Origin: Thermatribacter sp964570785
GTDB lineage: Bacteria; Atribacterota; Atribacteria; Atribacterales; Thermatribacteraceae
Length of the DNA stretch: 64,000 nucleotides
Assembly (NCBI GenBank): GCA_964570785.1
Contig: CAZMZG010000002.1
Coordinates: 11,156-75,155, forward strand
Direction of reading: 5' to 3'
Every line of letters starts with the position of its first letter. Positions within the stretch are counted from its first letter, which is position 1. Positions 62,023 to 64,000 of the stretch are shown here, one piece after another. Under the pieces are notes generated by a model. The model did not search any database. It had not been told where the DNA came from and saw only the letters and a list, made by a program, of their open reading frames with translations. Position numbers and translations under genes: made by a program.

Positions 62023-62491
62023 AAAGCGTCCTTAAGTGATAACCCTTACTTTCCCGAAAGCCCAGCTCAACCTCCACAAACTGCCTTCCATCATCAAACA
62101 AAAAGGTCCTAAAAGAAAGCTCTAACCCTTTCAGAATAGCTACCGGGTTAGCCACCCCCCGGTTTTTAACCAGCAGTGCATCCTGCAAAGAGTAGACCTC
62201 CACGGGATTTTTACCCATCCAAACCTTGAGACGTTCTCCCCGAGCAAAATCGAGCGGAGAACTTCCATAGCGGATAAGGTCCAACAAGGTCATGAAGGCA
62301 AGCAGTTCATGGGCTTCCTCTTCAAGAAGAACCTGAGTTCGCGCTCCAAAACTTGCAAAATCTCCCACCAGAAGAAAAAAAGAGGTCACCACCACTCCCA
62401 AGAGAGCCACCCCAAGGAGCATCTCAAGAAGCGAAAAGCCTCCTTCCTTACTTAAAGGAGAGTGTCTCCAGAGCATAGAGCTTCCCGCCAT
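61988..62491 (-). CDS. PulJ/PilW-like minor pilin
   Basis: Prepilin motif K-E-G17-G18-F-S-L-L-E23 is complete, with Glu at +5 after cleavage at G18, followed by a hydrophobic helix. The 145-residue mature part resembles GspJ/PilW. ATG 62491 is used; ATG 62476 (after GGGAAG) is an alternative. It overlaps the genes on both sides by 35-44 bp. Confidence 0.78.
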   Translation of the reverse strand: MAGSSMLWRHSPLSKEGGFSLLEMLLGVALLGVVVTSFFLLVGDFASFGARTQVLLEEEAHELLAFMTLLDLIRYGSSPLDFARGERLKVWMGKNPVEVYSLQDALLVKNRGVANPVAILKGLELSFRTFLFDDGRQFVEVELGFRESKGYHLRTLCGEVLGEKIYR

Positions 62492-62795
62492 CTTCTTTAA
62501 AGACTTCCACCTCGAAAAGCAAAAGCTCGCCTGAAAACTCCTGCACTTTGAACACCGCCTTGAGCTCTCCTTCCCTCACCTCTCCCCAGGCAGGAACTTC
62601 CAGCCGCTCTCTTTTCAGATCCTCCAAGGTATTCACGGCAAGAAAGAGCGCTTCTTTTCTGTAGGAAGTCTCTCTCTTCAAGCGCTCAATCAAGAGGATA
62701 CCTCTACCCAATGCCAGAAAGAAAAGAGAAAGGGCACTCGCAAGAACCAGCACTCCCAGAAGAGTTGCTCCCCGATTATTCGAAAAAGGGCTCAT
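62448..62795 (-). CDS. PilV/GspI-like minor pilin without Glu+5
   Basis: A 115-residue protein with N-N-R-G9-A-T-L-L-G followed by a hydrophobic helix (about 10-30), consistent with a class III signal cleaved after G9. The conserved Glu at +5 is replaced by Gly14. Position between GspH- and GspJ-like genes matches GspI/PilV. Confidence 0.7.
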   Translation of the reverse strand: MSPFSNNRGATLLGVLVLASALSLFFLALGRGILLIERLKRETSYRKEALFLAVNTLEDLKRERLEVPAWGEVREGELKAVFKVQEFSGELLLFEVEVFKEDGGKLYALETLSFK

Positions 62796-63247
62796 TCCAG
62801 GCGTACCCTGGCGGTGACTGGAGTGACCAAAACTCGAGAGCGAATTCTCCCGCTCTCCAAAGTCACGCTGCCCCCTGAAGCGGGAACACCGGTGGGAAAA
62901 AAGAAAAGGCGCTGCCCGGGGAAGCTGGTATAGCCCACCTCAACTCCCTGGGGCAGGGGAAAGCTGGCCGTCTCACCATCGGGGTAATAAAGCTTGAAAA
63001 AGTTTCTTCCCAAAAAGACAGAAACACACCCCCCACGCCTCAAGGCCTCCACCCGGGCTAAGCGTAAGCACTGAGCAAGCAGAGAAGCGGAATTTTTAAG
63101 TAAAGCCCTGTTTGCAAAACCACTCCAAAGAGGAAAGGAAAAGCTTAAAAGCAGAGCCAGAAGTGAAACAACCAGGACAAGCTCCAGAATGGTGAAACCG
63201 GCTGATTTCTTTTCAACATTGGCTGATTTAAGTCCCCAAAGCTCCAT
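62792..63247 (-). CDS. GspH/FimT-like minor pilin
   Basis: Canonical class III signal: K-K-S-A-G17-F-T-I-L-E22 then a hydrophobic helix. The 134-residue mature domain has the GspH/FimT layout, including the L-A-R-V-E-A-L-R-R-G pattern. It overlaps the prepilin peptidase gene by 20 bp and the next minor pilin by 4 bp. Confidence 0.82.
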   Translation of the reverse strand: MELWGLKSANVEKKSAGFTILELVLVVSLLALLLSFSFPLWSGFANRALLKNSASLLAQCLRLARVEALRRGGCVSVFLGRNFFKLYYPDGETASFPLPQGVEVGYTSFPGQRLFFFPTGVPASGGSVTLESGRIRSRVLVTPVTARVRLE

Positions 63248-63686
63248 ACAGATACCAGTTTAAAATAGAGTTACCGAAAAATAAAGTCACCACTGCGGCA
63301 CAGGACAAAAAAGGAGCAAAGGGAAGGGCATCCTTGAGGCCTTTTTTGCCCAAAACAAGAAACGCTACACCTACCACTGCACCGAATAAAAAAGAAAGGA
63401 GCACCGCCAGAGGCGCAAGCGGCCAGCCCAGAAAAAGCCCCACCCCCAGAGCGAGCTTCACATCCCCAAAACCGATACCTTGGGGGAAAAAGAAATGGAG
63501 CAGAAAGAAAAAAACAAAGGCGAAGGCACCACCAAGGAGAAAACGCAGTGCATCTCCTTCCCAAAGCACCCGAACAAGCGCCAGCCCCACCAGCGAAAAA
63601 GAAAGCACATCGGGTATGCGCAGCTCGCGTAAATCAACCCAGCTTATAAGGAAAAGCAGGAAAAGAAAAAAGAGCGTAAAGAGCAC
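63228..63686 (-). CDS. pilD: minimal prepilin peptidase (A24 family)
   Basis: Aspartic membrane protease that removes prepilin leaders. Catalytic D18 (S-W-V-D-L-R) and D75 (G-I-G-F-G-D-V-K) are present in a protein of about six membrane segments. At 152 residues it lacks the N-terminal cysteine-containing cytoplasmic domain of standard PilD (about 250-280 residues) and resembles the short A24 enzymes of archaea and some bacteria. It may cleave without N-methylating pilins. It is preceded by a hairpin after the pilin gene. Confidence 0.88.
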   Translation of the reverse strand: MLFTLFFLFLLFLISWVDLRELRIPDVLSFSLVGLALVRVLWEGDALRFLLGGAFAFVFFFLLHFFFPQGIGFGDVKLALGVGLFLGWPLAPLAVLLSFLFGAVVGVAFLVLGKKGLKDALPFAPFLSCAAVVTLFFGNSILNWYLYGALGT

Positions 63687-63698
63687 CGCGTTAGTTTC

Positions 63699-63725
63699 TC
63701 TCGGGGAGGTCGGACCTCCCCGAGA
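63699..63725 (-). terminator. 12-bp perfect GC-rich hairpin after the pilin gene
   Basis: TCTCGGGGAGGT (63699-63710) and ACCTCCCCGAGA (63714-63725) are perfectly complementary around a 3-nt loop. It is the only gap (48 bp) between the pilin gene and the downstream 45-gene run. In the - strand direction it is followed by GAAACTAACG without a T-run. It could partially terminate or protect a highly abundant pilin mRNA while letting some transcripts continue. Confidence 0.6.
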
Positions 63726-63734
63726 AGTTCAGGG

Positions 63735-64000
63735 TTACCAGTCGAGGGCTTGGGTCGTACCTGGTTCGTCTTCCAGTTCAAGGCCTGTTGCCGCGTTGAT
63801 GGCAGCCACTACACTATCTCCCTCTCCGATAACTCCAGCTGGACCCACGGCATAGTAAGTGTCACCATAAGCGTTGGGATCCCAGATGACGAAACTGGTA
63901 AAAGAACCAGTTTGCGCACCATCGCTGTCAAGGGGCGCGTAGGTGTAATTACCATTCCCTGCCGGTGGTGTGGGTGCTTGAGCAATGTAATCGTCCAACC
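63735..64000 (-). CDS. probable major type IV pilin, 3' part only
   Basis: The frame is open to the window edge, so the start and the prepilin signal are not visible. The 88 visible residues are small- and polar-rich (Gly, Ala, Asp, Thr, Tyr), end in A-L-D-W and contain no cysteine pair, as in the variable C-terminal domain of pilins or pseudopilins. Identification rests on position: directly before a prepilin peptidase and minor pilins, and followed by a stable hairpin. It could be another exported pseudopilin. Confidence 0.6.
   Translation of the reverse strand, partial: LDDYIAQAPTPPAGNGNYTYAPLDSDGAQTGSFTSFVIWDPNAYGDTYYAVGPAGVIGEGDSVVAAINAATGLELEDEPGTTQALDW

Overview
The window is a gene-dense bacterial chromosome segment of about 75 protein genes. 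I see no rRNA, tRNA, insertion sequence, prophage or CRISPR array. The gene set points to an anaerobic, diderm bacterium: a ferredoxin-dependent 2-oxoacid oxidoreductase, a type IV pilus/secretin cluster (PilM-N-O-P-Q with minor pilins and a prepilin peptidase), HslUV, RodZ and the MEP isoprenoid pathway. SpoVS, RNase Y and YmdB are also present, a mix typical of deep-branching lineages near Firmicutes and Thermotogae. Atribacterota is my tentative guess, not a determination.

Bases 1-17195 hold 17 genes, all on the + strand: truB (cut by the window edge), ribF, rpsO, pnp, ftsK/spoIIIE, rodZ, rimO, cinA, thpR, recA, recX, rny, ymdB, spoVS, miaB, miaA and a DUF1844 gene. They cover tRNA/rRNA modification, RNA decay, recombination and chromosome partition. 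A good sigma-A-type promoter lies over the recX stop and should drive rny-ymdB. An 11-bp hairpin follows spoVS.

From 17264 to the right edge every gene is on the - strand. Bases 17264-28030 are the classical rpsB-tsf-pyrH-frr-uppS-cdsA-dxr-rseP-ispG-proS block, followed by a glycosyltransferase and hflX. It has its own promoter and a folded 5' leader before rpsB.

Upstream of it, 28184-63686 is an almost gapless run of 45 genes; the largest spacer is 31 bp. Read 5'->3' on the - strand it contains: prepilin peptidase and four minor pilins; pilM-N-O-P-Q; aroK-aroB-aroQ; a peptidase, efp, an Asp23 protein, nusB, ispA, tlyA; a membrane-anchored RecB-like nuclease candidate, nadK, recN; a P-loop ATPase with a four-subunit 2-oxoacid:ferredoxin oxidoreductase; CBS-ACT, NUDIX, deoB and punA; a DHH-CBS-nucleotidyltransferase fusion; trpS, scpA-scpB, rluB, cobO, aroH-aroA, cmk, ispH, der, and xerC-hslV-hslU. 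At the right edge is the 3' end of a likely major pilin, followed by a perfect 12-bp hairpin.

The most unusual observations are two genes (pnp and the secretin) whose complete, family-consistent N-termini can only be reached from ATT start codons, each preceded by GGAGG at exactly 8 nt; a prolyl-tRNA synthetase whose editing domain is replaced by a small four-cysteine knuckle; a double-membrane-anchored protein with a RecB-type D-ExK-QxxxY nuclease signature; and a possible autoregulatory RNA ahead of rpsB. No wholly new multi-gene system stands out. The best candidates for new biology are the membrane nuclease and the oxidoreductase-linked ATPase.
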